Positions 10,505 to 21,860 of a DNA stretch of 64,000 nt are shown in pieces. Position 1 is the stretch's first letter, and each line of letters begins with the position of its first letter. The notes beneath the pieces were generated by a model. That model did no database searches. It was not told where the DNA came from and was given only the letters and a program-made list of their open reading frames with translations. The translations under genes were made by a program, and so were the position numbers. The stretch is from contig JAPNXP010000008.1 in the NCBI GenBank assembly GCA_028753945.1, positions 1,736,001 to 1,800,000 on the forward strand. The letters run 5' to 3'. This DNA is from Hexactinellida sp. DTS-2022. Its lineage: Eukaryota; Porifera; Hexactinellida.

Positions 10505-11960
10505 CCAGCGCTTGCAAACTCTGATGTCCACAATTGGCAAGCGATTTCAAGTTGCAGGACTGTGGGACCTTTGTGTCGAATCTGGAGTGATTGCAGAGGG
10601 ATCAGTCACTGCTGGGATGGAAGGCCGAAAGAACAACCGTGCAGTTAGAGTGCACAAGCTGGTGTATGAAGCAATGATGAGGCTGGTATGGAAAGGCTTC
10701 CTCCTATGGCTAGAGACAAAGCATGTTGGGGAAATTCACAACCTAGAGGAAACTCTGAAGAGCATTGAAGCATTCCAAAATGATGTCTGTCATGCACAAA
10801 TTGAAGAGCTACATCAGAGTTCATCATGCACTTGCACTCTAAGCTGTTCCAGGACTACATAGACTCCCTCAGAGATGGATCTGGACTCTCGTCATTCTGT
10901 ATGTCATACTTGGACATGAGTGAGATTTTCTGGCTTTACTTAGAGCTTCCAGAGAGGGTGACTGGATGCTCCACCTTGCAGCAATCAGACAGATGATTCC
11001 TTGGTGTTTTGCCTATGACAAGCTGAACTATGCCCGCTTCCTGCCTACTACTATGCTATGATGTCTCTGCTGACTATTGACCACCCTGATGTACATGCCC
11101 ACTTCATGCAAGGTGGCTTCTCAGTCCAGATTGGCAAAAAGAATCCCTATGGGCGAATTCCTGTAGATCAAACAATTGAGGAAACTGTCAACAAAGATAC
11201 TAAAACACCTGGTGGGACGAAAGGCTTCAGCCTAAAATGTGGAGCTGTCACAAGATATTACATGACATCAGAGTACCGAAACATGTATCTCAGGCAGCTG
11301 AGGGAAATTATAGGTCACCAGGATAGCGATTTCAGCCACCCTGACTTACAGCCACCCAGAATCAAGCGAGATGAGACTGATATCCAGTCCTTAGTAGATC
11401 TCGTGGAGACCAGTTGGTTGAATCCATTCAGTCCTAACCATTAAGAACTGGTGAGTTCGTCAACTGCTACTGCTGCACCACATTACATTGCTAAAGATCT
11501 TCTTGGAGCCCAAAAGTTACGAGAGGAGGCATATCAAGCTTTCAAACAAGAAGTCTGGAGGTAACTCTACCAGCTACACAGTTTTATGACAAGATGACTA
11601 GGAGGAAACTGAAGACATTCTCAAACATCAACAAGAGAATGCGCAGCTAACAGCAATCCAAACAAGTTGTCGTAAAAGCTGACAGGAAGTTGTTTGGACA
11701 GATGATTCTTGTTGCTGAAAGCAGAGACCTGTGTACGAGTAAGGTCATGGCCCATCCTCTGGGGCCTCTACCATGGTCCCTTGCTAATGGTGATGGCACC
11801 ATGCGGGAAACTAAAAAGCTGCCTTGGCAAGAGAGTTAGAGAAAAATGCTTCCCTGCTGAAGTCATCCCAGATCCATCAGTAACTATCATTGATGGTATG
11901 AGTATTGTTCATAAGATGAAAGGAAATGACAAGACATTTTCACATCTGGCAGAGTCTACC
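10505..11960 (+). pseudogene. FEN/XPG-like repeat-family protein, N-terminal part
   Basis: This is the 5' part of a large protein family that I recall as multi-copy in invertebrate genomes, with no settled function. Pieces in order: RFQVAGLWDLCVESGVIAEG; after a frameshift FWLYLELPERVTGC; after another, MIPWCFAYDKLNYARFLP; then DQTIEETVNKDTKTPGGTKG and LKCGAVTRYYM; then QFYDKMTRRKLKTF; then VIPDPSVTIIDGMSIVHKM, which opens the acidic nuclease-like domain. The stretch ends exactly at the 7-bp target site (GTCTACC, 11954-11960) of transposon P1 and continues at 15557. The 5' start is not visible and several frameshifts are present. The family assignment is from memory and the function is unproven. 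Confidence 0.7.
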
Positions 11961-12461
11961 CATAGCCTACTTTAAATACAGCTGGACATGCTGCAAAAAC
12001 ATCGAAAAAATAGGAGTCCAGTTTTATTATCTTCAGTTTAGATCTACTAAGTGTCTTACATTGTATACATTTAACTATTCCCAGGTTTCAATATATGAGG
12101 AATCTTTTGCGACTACTTATAAAGTTCTCAGTAACCTTACTATGTGGTTTAGGCGCCAAATAAATGATGACGTTAGCGTATTTAAAATTGAGCATTTAGT
12201 ATGGATCTTTTTGCATAATGTTATATGTTATGTATTTTTCTGGTGGACATCTTTGAATTGGTTAATACCCCGCCCAACTTAGCACACTAATTATATTATA
12301 GAAGAATCAATGCAACTAGCCATTTTCCATAAACCATACAAAATAGGAGTCCAGTATTTTAATTATTATCGAACCACAATTGTCAACTATTTAACTTATC
12401 TATTAGTGTATATATGGCATTTTTTGACAAGTTTTCATCTTAGTTGGTAAATTTGGTTATA

Positions 12462-12511
12462 CAGTCAATTCCGCTTAATAGAGCCACCGGTTAATAGAGA
12501 GGAGTTGACTG
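12462..12511. mobile_element. Tiny pogo-type MITE
   Basis: A 50-bp inverted-repeat unit starts CAGTCAATTCCGCTTAATAG and ends with the inverse of CAGTCAACTCCTCTCTATTA, flanked by TA on both sides. This is typical of Tc1/mariner-pogo elements. It lies in the 5' untranslated part of P1, between the left repeat and the transposase ATG. A related fragment occurs near 52803. Confidence 0.6.
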
Positions 12512-12575
12512 TAGTTATTTTCTGAAGCCCTTTTATTCATCTACGTATATTGATTCTTTTAGCTAGTATATTCTT

Positions 12576-15194
12576 ATGCCTAATAAATGCGCAGTTGTTG
12601 GGTGTCGCGTCGGCTATTGTGGTGGTCCTAGGAAGCCCTTATTTCACTTCCCAAAGAAAGTTTCTCTACAAGAAAGGTGGATCGTGTTTTTAAACCGAAC
12701 TAGTTACTCTCCAACTTCTAATTCAACTATATGTATAGATCATTTTGAAGGAAAGTATATAGTTCAGCATCCCAACAGACCGCGGCTCGACAATTCACTT
12801 GATACTATTCCTTCTATTCATCCATCATCTATCCCCAAGAGTCAAAGGGTGATACCACACAAATCTAGAAAACCTCCTGTAAAAAGAATATATCAAGAAG
12901 ATGAATTCCTTCTATTTAAAGCTAAATTCAAATTCAATACTCTGCAAGATATATCCTTATTCCTAACCAATTCAAATGAATACAAAGAATTGAAGATAGA
13001 CATCAACGAGTCTCATGTTGTAGCTTACCGTCTTAACATTCAGTCTGGGATAGTGGTGGTCAAGGAATGCATATACATCGATCGAAATTTTAATCTGCAG
13101 CTTAGCTATGATGGGATTCCCCTTCCACTCCCACCGTACATTAGGCAATCTCCTTTCTGTCAAATTCGATCACTTGACATGCTAACTAACCTCCCCAATT
13201 ATTGCCTGAATTTTTCTTCTCAGGATTATGAAATCAATGTTATAAAAGAGTTAATCAAACTTACATACTACAGTCCTAAAGGGAGACCGAAGTACTCTTC
13301 CAGTGTATTACGCTTCGCTTTACTATTGCGGTACACTTCAAACTCTGGATACAATTTCCTTAAGAAACACTTGCCTCTTCCGAGCGAAACTCTCCTAAAA
13401 AGCCTAAAATCAAACTCTATTCAAGGTGGTAATGCTTTATCAGGATTGAGAGACAATGATCTTATTGGTAGTGATGTTGTTTTGCTACTCGATGAAATGC
13501 ATCTACAACAACAGGTATTCTTATTTATGATACTTATTACCTAATATCTATACAATTTTGAGTTTAACTATATCCTTATATAGGTTCAATTTGATGGCAA
13601 AACCATTATTGGATGTGATGGAGAGCTGGAAATGTATAAGAGCATACTCTGTTTTATGGTAATTTCTCTAAAGAAAACGATCCCGTTTATACTAAAGGCA
13701 ATACCTATTGTCAAACTATCATCAACCATTATTTCTGATGGGATTTTAAACTGCATCACTATCTTAACCCAAGCTAATTTCTATACTCGTGCTGTAATTG
13801 CTGATAATCATCGAAGTAATATCAGTGCATTCCAACGCCTGCTAAACAATTATTCGATTCAGGAGAAAAGCAATTGTATATTTAATCCAAACGATACTGT
13901 TAAACACATTTACCTGATGTTTGACACAGTACATCTTATTAAAAACATAAGAAATAATTTGTTAGCTTCTCGATATTTTAAAGTTCCTCAGAGTCACCTC
14001 TTATTCCATAATTTACCTCATACTTTCCCGGCTGGTGAAGTTCATTGGTCACGTCTACATTCAATCCATTCACTTGACAACGTACAGTCTGCACACCTTA
14101 GACTAGCTCCAAAAATAAATTACTCAGTTCTTCATCCTGGCAACAATAAACAATCTGTTCCCTTGGCATTAGCTATTTTCGAACCTACCACAACTACGGC
14201 ACTTCTCCAATACATTCCCAACGATACTGTCACGCCAGCATTTCTGAAACTTTTCTATTCATGGTGGCTGATAGTAAATGCAAAGGAAAGGTATCATCCT
14301 AATCCTGTCGGTAGCTCCTTGATATCGAATGACGATAAAATTGATTTTTTACATAAAATGAATGAGTGGCTTATCGAATGGAGAGATACTAAACAGCTTG
14401 GTTTAACAAAACAGACATTCAATGCTCTAATTTGCACTAATAATGTTATAGCTGACTTGTGTAGTGATTTGCTAGAGAGTGGCTATCAATTTGTTCTAGC
14501 TGGAAGATTGCAAACAGATCCACTTGAAAGAAGATTTTCACTGTATCGGCGGATGAGCGGTGGCCGCTTCTTAGTTAGCTTGAAAGAAGTCTTACAATCG
14601 GAATCTATAGTCAAGGTGAAAATTTTACTCAAACAGAATTTAAAAATTGAAGATTTTGCAGTTTTATCTACAGAGAAAGAAACTGAAATCCAACAGTTCG
14701 TTGGAGAGTTGAATATGGATAATTTTGATCATTTGCAGTTATCTGAAAGTGCAAGGCAAGTGGCTGTTTACATCGCTGGTTATATCACTAAAAAGCTGTT
14801 AAAGATTACACACTGTGACAACTGTCTTGTTCGACTGAAAGAAGATCAAGTTACAAGCCCATATGTTGATACTTTAAACAGAGGTGGACATAACTTACCA
14901 TCAATGTCACTCTATTATTACGTCGAAGCTGCATTTTGTGTAATTGAAGCGAATCAACATGTGATTTGTAGTTCTGGTCTCCCTTTCAAAGTTTTGGCAT
15001 GTAGAATTTTGGATTCATTGTATTCTGGTTGGGATTCGGAATTCTCTTGTGTCACTCACAAAGCCCATATTTGCAATATCGTCAATAACAAAGTTGCTAA
15101 CATTTACTTCTCCAATTTGTCAAAAAAGATTAGCCATACACAACGTAAGCACCAAGTTGAAGCTTTCAAGAGTCGTCAACGCCAAAAATTATGA
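12576..15194 (+). CDS. P-element-like THAP transposase (two exons)
   Basis: This is a predicted DDE-type transposase of the P superfamily, the group that includes Drosophila P and vertebrate THAP9. Exon 1 is 12576-13514 and exon 2 is 13584-15194, giving 849 aa; Drosophila P is about 750 and THAP9 about 900. The THAP zinc finger is at 1-80: C5, C10, W35, C53 and H56, then a terminal IPSI resembling AVPTIF. The RNase-H-like core has candidate acidic residues D306 (LLLDEMHL), D387 (AVIADNHR) and E628 (DPLERRF); MFDTVHLIKNIRNN at 427 matches the P-family D..HL.K.IRN motif. AVYIAGYITKKL and TLNRGG follow near the C-terminus. No stops or frameshifts occur. It is likely nuclear, binding the terminal repeats. 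Confidence 0.92.
13515..13583 (+). other. 69-bp intron in P1 transposase
   Basis: The donor is CAG|GTATTC at 13515 and the acceptor TATATAG|G at 13583. Removal joins LLLDEMHLQQQ to VQFDGKTIIG with the frame kept. In P2 the corresponding residues EMHLQQQVQFDG are contiguous in the DNA, which independently supports this being an intron. If it were not spliced, translation would run nine codons into it and stop at 13544, giving a 322-aa protein with the THAP domain and little of the catalytic core. Confidence 0.9.
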
Positions 15195-15556
15195 ATATTA
15201 TAGTATATTTTTAGAAATATACTATCTCATAACATTTAGACTGGAATTCATTGTACAGAGTGAATTAACAATATCTCTCTCTCAATTTGTTACTTACAAT
15301 ATATATACAGTAGTAGTTATTATATTATATTTTTGTATGTCATCATTTATTTGGCGCCTAAACCACATTGTAAGGTTACTGAGAACTTTATAAGTAGTCG
15401 CAAAAGATTCCTCATATATTGAAACCTGGGAATAGTTAAATGTATACAATGTAAGACGCTTAGTAGATCTAAACTGAAGATAATAAAACTGGACTCCTAT
15501 TTTTTCGATGTTTATGCAGCATGTCCAGCTGTATTTAAAGTAGGCTATGGTCTACC

Positions 15557-16748
15557 TTATCACATGTTCTCCATGAAGATGCCAAGAGTCAGCGCATTGA
15601 AGTTATATTTGATGTTTACAGAGAGAAATCCATTAAAGATGGAGAGAGACTCAACAGTGGAGCAGATATGAGCATCCAGTTCAGAAATATTGCGCCTGAG
15701 CACAAAATTCAGCAGTGGAGGAAGTTACATTGCAGTCCATCCAACAAAGCAAGTCTGATCAAGTTCCTGGTTAATGAGTGGAAGGAGTCTAAACTGAGAG
15801 AGAAGCTGCAAGACAAGGAATTGTACGTGAAGTGTGAGCAAGTGTGCTTCAAGATGACCAAGGAGAAGTGGGAAGAAGCACCAGAGCTCAACTCATCACA
15901 GGAAGAAGCAGACACGCGCATCCTTCTCTATGCACTCCATGCAGCAGAATCTGGCTGTAAGGCTGTGATAATCAGTGCTGAAGACACAGACATCTTAGTC
16001 CTGTGTCTGGCAGTTAGTAGCCGCACCCCATGTCCCATGTATCAAAAGTGTGGCACAACGAACCGCACACGGTATCTAGACATCACTAAGATTTTCCAAA
16101 CATTAGGAAGTGGTGTATGTGATGCCTTGGTTGGTATGCATGCTTTCACAGGCTGTGACAGCATCAGTGCCTTTGCAGGTCGGGGAAGACGACTGCCTTC
16201 AAGCTGTTGAAGTCTGACAAGACCCCACCAGGAGGTTTTCAATCAACTTGGACATTCTTGGGATTTATCTGCAGAGTTGTTTCAGAGATTGCAACAGATC
16301 ACCTGTCAAATATACCTGCTATCCACCCGCACTACTGAAGTCAACAAGCTGCGCTATCAACTATTCTGTGCCAAGCGTGGAGAGGTGGAGTCCAGTCAGC
16401 TCCCACCCTGTGAAGACTGTCTTTTCATGCATGCCCTGCGTGCTAACTATCAGGCTGCAATATGGAGGCGATGCCTGCAGTACCAACCCTTCATCCCAAG
16501 CCCCAAGGATCATGGCTGGATCTATGACGATGATGGTCAGTTGGATGTGGAATGGATGCGAGGATCTCCTGCGCCAGATGCTGTCTTATAACTGTTCCCG
16601 GTCATGCAAACTGCCAGATTGCAGCTGCCTTAGCAATGGCTTATGGTGCACAGATATGTGCAGGCTTCAAACCTATGACAACCAGGAAAAGATAGAGGAG
16701 CAAGCTGCAGAACTAACAGATTATGATACTGATTGTGATGAAAATTAG
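15557..16748 (+). pseudogene. FEN/XPG-like repeat-family protein, C-terminal part
   Basis: This continues the gene cut by P1. The first codons read LSHVLHEDAK, directly in frame with the sequence ending at 11960. Motifs: IEVIFDVYREKSIKDGER, NSSQEEADTRILLYALHAAE, AVIISAEDTDILVLCLA and GMHAFTGCDSISAFAGRG. Their acidic residues and order resemble the XPG-I and FEN nuclease cores (EA-E.., S-DsD.L, GcD), so a metal-dependent nuclease fold is inferred. Frameshifts near 16200, 16250 and 16590 follow, with LRYQLFCAKRGEVES and PPCEDCLFMHALRANYQAA, then a Cys-rich tail CSRSCKLPDCSCLSNGLWCT. It ends at 16748 (TAG). It is broken by frameshifts besides the P1 insertion. Confidence 0.72.
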
Positions 16749-16759
16749 TAAATAAAAAT

Positions 16760-17525
16760 ATTCTAGGGTAGCTTTAAAGTAAATTGGAAAGTGTTTGGAA
16801 GTAGTCGGAGTTGCATATATATTGTGCATAAAATGTTTATCCTAGAATTATTGAAAAAAAAGGAAATTCCACTCACTCGTAATAGGGATGCATGGTCATT
16901 CAAGGAGTGATAAATTACACTAAGCTGCCAGTCTGCAAAGGTTATCATATCAAAACATAAACTAGAGATGTGTGGCAAATAAAAATGGCAATTAGAATTT
17001 GACACCTTAGATGGTACTTAATCATGAAAATTTTGGTCTGGGCTCATGAACTAATACGAGGACGCATAAAAATTAATGTATATTCGTCGGGATACCACGT
17101 AGACCATATACTAGCAATTGAGAGTAAGGGTAACTTAGCTTGTAAATCATGGAAACTGTGGATCTTGAACTTTTCATTCTCTTCGACATCTGACTCTAGA
17201 CTTAGTTTAACTGCTTGATAGAGAAGTTCGTCATCCTTGTCCTCTAGAGATAGAAGTGTGCGTTTGGTGGCAGTATGAGATGAATAGTACCGTGGACATC
17301 CTGGTAAAATAGTTGGCACAGCTCGATCTTTCAGCTTAGGACGGTTTCTTGGTATTTCTCGATAACTTCCGACTCCATTGGGAACTTTGTGTGTTGTTTC
17401 GACTTCATCTTATCTAAAATGTTTTGAGCACACGTACACGACTTTCAGTTCATCTATGTCATCTCTGTGTAGCGCTCGTAACCAAGCATGTCTCAGTTCA
17501 TCCGGCTTCTGTGGCATCTTGAACA
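16760..17525 (-). pseudogene. THAP-domain protein fragment with UIM-like helix
   Basis: Read on the minus strand from about 17525: VFKMPQKPDELRHAWLRAL, then KVVYVCSKHF with a stop immediately after, then RPKLKDRAVPTILPGCP. This is the second half of a THAP zinc finger (W, C..H, AVPTI). About 10 residues later comes DDELLYQAVKLSLES, which fits the ubiquitin-interacting-motif pattern (acidic, L-x-x-A-x-x-x-S). SFHDLQAKLPL and SIWSTWYPDEYTLIF follow, in the position where P1 and P3 have their post-THAP domain. The N-terminal zinc ligands were not found. Further open sequence down to 16763 is not recognisable. It is probably a relic of another P-like transposase. Confidence 0.6.
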
Positions 17526-17788
17526 CAGTGGAAATACAATTTTTTAGATAAATGAATATATACATTATGGGTTATTAATAATTTCATCTTTAAAACCAAC
17601 CCTGGTTGAAAATTGACCAATTTATGGTTAGTTTGGCATATTATAGACTATTTAGTATCAGAAATAGCCAATAAATGATATTCCCTTCGAAATCAATTCA
17701 TATCAATTCATATCCAAAATCCACATTCTGATGTTAGGCCTTATGTATTGTAGGCTATGGAAATACAAATACGAGAATATGGACATCT

Positions 17789-18306
17789 ATGGCGTCTCTA
17801 AACGATATTATAAGGGATATATATAATGAGGTTGGGCGCTTGCAACTTAGTAGTGAAATAAGTAGGCCGAGGAAGAAAGTAGATATAGAAAACGATGTTT
17901 AATGGAGTAGATGAAAAGGAAAATAACGTGATGAATTTTTCTCCCCATGGGAATATATTCAAGCTATCAGCCATACTTTTCCTCAAATTAGTGCAGACAA
18001 TGCGGAATCCTCTAACGATTGTGAAGATGAGAGTGAAGAAATAGCATCTGCTTGGAATGTTTGCGCTGTTTGACTTTCACCACGTACGACAACCTGGATT
18101 TTCATGCCTTGTCGGCATGCAAACTGTTGTACAGATTGTAGTAAAAGGATTTTAGAGTTACGTCAGCCCTGCCCTGTGTGCCGTAAAGAAATCGATAATA
18201 GGTTTCAGCGTGACCTACGTTATATAAGGCCTATACACCAACTTTGTGTACCCGGACCATGGATTAAAGGAAGGCCATTGATAAATAGGTTATTTATCGT
18301 TATCTA
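17789..18306 (+). pseudogene. Decayed RING-finger gene
   Basis: One reading frame runs from ATG at 17789 (MASLNDIIRDIYNEVGRL) with an in-frame TAA and TGA near 17900. It continues EYIQAISHTFPQISADNAE and an acidic stretch, then VCAV-stop-LSPRTTTWIF, MPCRHANCCTDCSKRI and QPCPVCRKEI. This is a C3HC4 RING domain of the kind found at the C-terminus of ubiquitin E3 ligases. The second ligand cysteine (TGT) has become TGA. The tail RFQRDLRYIRPIHQL and the 3' flank recur at 31866-32110. It is divergent from the THAP fragment. It is not functional as it stands. Confidence 0.72.
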
Positions 18307-18695
18307 ATTAACTAGTAGTGTTAGACCTCATAAATGTTCTATAGCCATATAGGAACATGATATCAAGGTATACATAGCACCCTTCAGAATTGAGATATGT
18401 CATCATTTGATTACGTAATCGCTATTTTTGGTGGGTATTATCGTGTTTTTATAGCCTACTTTTAACATAGTTAGACGTGTTATAAATGTTCAAAATTGTA
18501 ACATGATGATTCTCATAACAAGTTGAATAAAATATATCGAAATTATAAATGGAATGTTGACACATTCCTCGGTTGCTAGGGAAATGTAAATTTCCTAAAT
18601 GAGCCATAACTAAAACTATCTATTTTATGTAAACTAGGCTAGTGCTGATCTATCCGCAATAGGTAACTTCCTATTCATTGATAATACATTATATA

Positions 18696-19204
18696 TAGGG
18701 CATTAGGATCGAACGATCAAAGATCGCGCGATCACGATCGCTATCCTTTTTGACGATCGAAACAGGATCGTCGATCGTATTTTACAGAACGATCGAAATG
18801 GAGATCGCGATCATTTTTTTGCATAAATTTGCATCCTACATTCCGATCTTTTAGAAAAGGTTGCCAATTAAATTCATCCACCAAACCACCTAATTTGTTT
18901 AACACTTATGTATTTAATTTGAATACGATTATTAATTCAATTTATCCATAAAACAGGCCCGTAACAATAAAATATTTTTCAGGTTGTTGAAAATCTAACT
19001 TCACTGTTTCTAAAAGTTGGTCAAGTTGAAACCTGAGCATCCTGAATAGATACTACGTCAAATAAGAAATGATCGCAAAAATGATCGGGATCGGATCGGC
19101 GATCATTTGTAAAATTGCGATCGGGATCGAGATCGCGATACTATTTTAAGTGAAGATCGGGATCGAGATCGCGATCAATTTTTTGGCGATCGACTAATGC
19201 CCTA
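18696..19204. mobile_element. hAT MITE with GATCG-rich interior
   Basis: The termini are TAGGGCATTAGGATCG and the inverse ending CTAATGCCCTA. A perfect 8-bp target duplication ATTATATA lies at 18688-18695 and 19205-19212. Both subterminal regions are packed with GATCG/CGATC words, while the central 200 bp is plain A+T-rich DNA. The architecture matches the GGATCC element at 6265-6740, but the ends differ, so it is a separate family. Confidence 0.92.
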
Positions 19205-19212
19205 ATTATATA

Positions 19213-20600
19213 TGCCTACACTACAATAATCTTTGAGATAATAAGATAATTAGAACTTTATTCCTTATGAGGTAATGCACTCACCTTTGTTTACAAACAC
19301 TTCAGTTCTATTAAAGTGTTAAATCTAATTCTATTGTTTCAAACTTGTGATTATTATATTGATTCAACTTGTGAGATCGAGTAGGCTTCTATTTTCTAAT
19401 TGAAAACTAAGATAGTACATTCCTTAACAACGACAGATTATGTGATTATATTTACTGCAGGAATACTGTTGCCCTATAAATATACTGACGTAATTAATTA
19501 TCATTAATTCAGTCAGTATACGACTTATATAGATGCTTCCAATTTGTTTATTAGGGGTATCGAGTGTGCGGAATTGAAATTTGATAGCCAAATTAATTAA
19601 TTAATTATTTATGACAAAATAATTTAAGGTTAAATTACCCCACGTGAATGAAAATTCTTGTATTAATCTGTAATTGAGAGAAATAGATACCTATACGATA
19701 CAAAGCAATAAACCAAAAAGAAAATGTCCCTATCTATTGTACTTTTTATTTTTTGTCGGTTTCAAAATTTTGCTAATACAAATCTCCCATAGGGCGATTT
19801 CCAAAAGTGTTGGTCGATATTATGCGGTAATTTGGCAATGCGGCCATCAATGTTTGTTATCAGAATCAATATTTAAAGATTATAAGCGTACGGAGTTGGT
19901 AGACGGTTTACATTTTTGAATTATGACTTGGAATTATTTTTTTCAAACATTTTCTCAAATTTCTCATAAAAAGATGACCTTTTTATCCATTTTTTGGTTC
20001 CAAAAGGTCGCAATATTTTTAATGTACATTTTATCAAAATTCTAAACCGCCCACCAAACGCCCATAACGATGATCTCTCTGTTAGATCACACAAAATATG
20101 TCTTTGGATAATAATGATCTTGCAAACCACAAATTATAGGAAATTTACTTCGAAACCGAATTCAACAATAAAAAGACGATATAACTTAATTTGAACAAGT
20201 TTTATGGGAAACAAGTCCGGCGAACACTATCGGACGTGTTAACTATGACGAGTTGTCATGGCCGATATAGACACTCTTTCAATTGCCTCAATATCCAAAA
20301 ATGTTCGCACTACATCATAGTGCATATGTACAAATTTTGGTGCTTTTATCAAAAAAATGAACAATCTTGTGAAATTTTAAAGGCTACATGGTAGAATGGA
20401 TTAGACCAATTTTTTAAATCTGTGCTCTTTTTCTATATTTCAGAACTAAGCTTTTAGTACTATATTATTCTCTATGGAAGCTAAATCTCCTTATAGTGTG
20501 GGAGAAATAGGTTTACAGCGAAAAGTGTGCGTATATACTTACTAATACATATATAGGCGGAACCAGCGCTAACAAAATCAAATACATACCTACACTAGAA
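19213..20600. other. A+T-rich stretch without recognisable genes
   Basis: Short open frames at 19674-19919, 19994-20194 and 20191-20394 carry no motif that I recognise and show no coding-like conservation to other copies in the window. A poly-pyrimidine and ATTA-rich background dominates. I see no terminal repeats. Confidence 0.5.
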
Positions 20601-20628
20601 AATACATTCTACTGAGGACTAGTGGAAC

Positions 20629-20772
20629 CTCCACAAACGGGGCCAGTGGAAACGGGATTCCTCTAAAAATTGGGTTAAAAAAAAGCAGCAAATTTCTAGT
20701 CCCACATAAATGAACCTCCACAAACGGGGAATCGGGGTCGTCCCTGGCACCCCGTTTCTGCAGGTTCTACTG
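20629..20772. mobile_element. Degenerate pogo-type MITE
   Basis: The left end is TAGTGGAACCTCCACAAACG and the right end is the inverse of CAGTAGAACCTGCAGAAACG followed by TA. AACCTCCACAAACGGGG also recurs once inside. The ends resemble the TA-flanked elements at 52559-52736 and 61788-62289. Confidence 0.55.
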
Positions 20773-21224
20773 TAGTTAATAGTACTTCACTAACTTGCCT
20801 TCAGTAGTATGTATTCCCCAGTGTATAAATTTTAATGTGTTATGAATTTACTGGCACCTATAAACATTGACAGGGATCAGGATTTATAGTACTACTGATC
20901 AGAGTCATAAGTGCCAGTCCTAAAGGAATTTTCTAGAATAACATAGAGATATATAAGACAATATCATCCGAAGTTCCTAAATGGGCCTGAAGTTCCGAAG
21001 TTCCTAAATGGGCCTTGAAATCAATTTAAACTTGTGGAGGCCCCTAAGCTATAGCTTAGTTAGCTTATTGGGTAATCCGGCCCTGAATATCGGGTAGTTC
21101 ATACCAAAATACTAACCGATCGATTTTCTTATTCGCACAACAATATGACTGCTAAAAGTGCATCAAATTTAATTTAACTAATCATTAAAAAATCAACTTT
21201 TATAGTAAAATGTAACAAAAAATA

Positions 21225-21557
21225 TAGGGCCGAAACGAATATTCGAAATGTAACGGACGAACCTTTTCTAAACTAACGAATATTCGAATATTCGTTGTTT
21301 GCATGACTAAGCATTAAAAGATTTTCAAGACAATTTTTTAAGACAATGGTTTAATAATAGTTACAAGGTGTATTAGAAACAAGTTAGCTATCAATCAGCT
21401 AGTTTAGGTAGGAATTTGAATTTACGATGACCCCAATCAAACAAATGTCATATTGTTGTCCAAAAGTAGTCAACGAATATTCGTTTGGAAACGAATGAAT
21501 ATTGTTCAAACATTTCGAACGAATATTTATATATTCGGTGTATTCGTTTCAGGCCTA
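21225..21557. mobile_element. MITE with TAGGGCYGAAACGAATATTC termini
   Basis: The left terminus is TAGGGCCGAAACGAATATTC and the right is the inverse ending GTTTCAGGCCTA. The palindromic word CGAATATTCG is repeated near both ends. Copies of the same family lie at 24477-25169 and 55683-56180. Target duplication is obscured by A+T-rich flanks. The upstream DNA (20773-21224) shows only a short direct repeat GAAGTTCCTAAATGGGCC. Confidence 0.75.
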
Positions 21558-21860
21558 AAATATTATATATGAAAAATTAGTGCTTAGTGATTAAATGGAG
21601 CATTTGACAGTCAAATGAGCGATTAAAAGATCAAATTGATTTTTGGAAAAATTTATCAGGTTCCTGAACCTATGATAGAAATTTAATCTAATAGCGTAAA
21701 ACTGCTCCACATACTCGCGAGTTCCTTTCGATATACCGTATATACTCTAATAGTAGCCCCTATTCGAATAATCGCCTACCTCCAATAATAGCCCCCCAAA
21801 TAATTACTACCGGTACTCTGAGAAAATTTATTTGTCTAATATCTGTCGCAAATTCGCAAT

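Larger units (their letters stand above)
11961..15549 (+). mobile_element. Complete P-element-like transposon P1
   Basis: This is a 3589-bp element with about 215-bp terminal inverted repeats: CATAGCCTACTTTAAATACA at 11961 and its inverse ending at 15549. The inner ends of the repeats carry GTGGTTTAGGCGCC next to AATGATGAC. A perfect 7-bp target duplication GTCTACC (11954-11960, 15550-15556) flanks it. Inside is one two-exon THAP transposase gene in the same orientation as the interrupted host gene. The intact gene and perfect duplication suggest a young and possibly active copy. Known P elements are usually quoted with 8-bp duplications and 31-bp TIRs (Drosophila), so this is a distinct lineage. 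Confidence 0.93.

Noticed and set aside
17531..17768. GAAATACAA directly repeated at 17531 and 17760, the right copy preceded by GTAGGCTATG as in P1's right end.
   Set aside because: The supposed left end (AATTTTTTAG) has no CATAG terminus or inverse of the right end, so a 220-bp P-type insertion is not supported.
18450..18470. ATAGCCTACTTTTAACATAG looks like the left terminus of P1.
   Set aside because: A single 11-bp match without a paired end or duplication; it could be chance in A+T-rich DNA.
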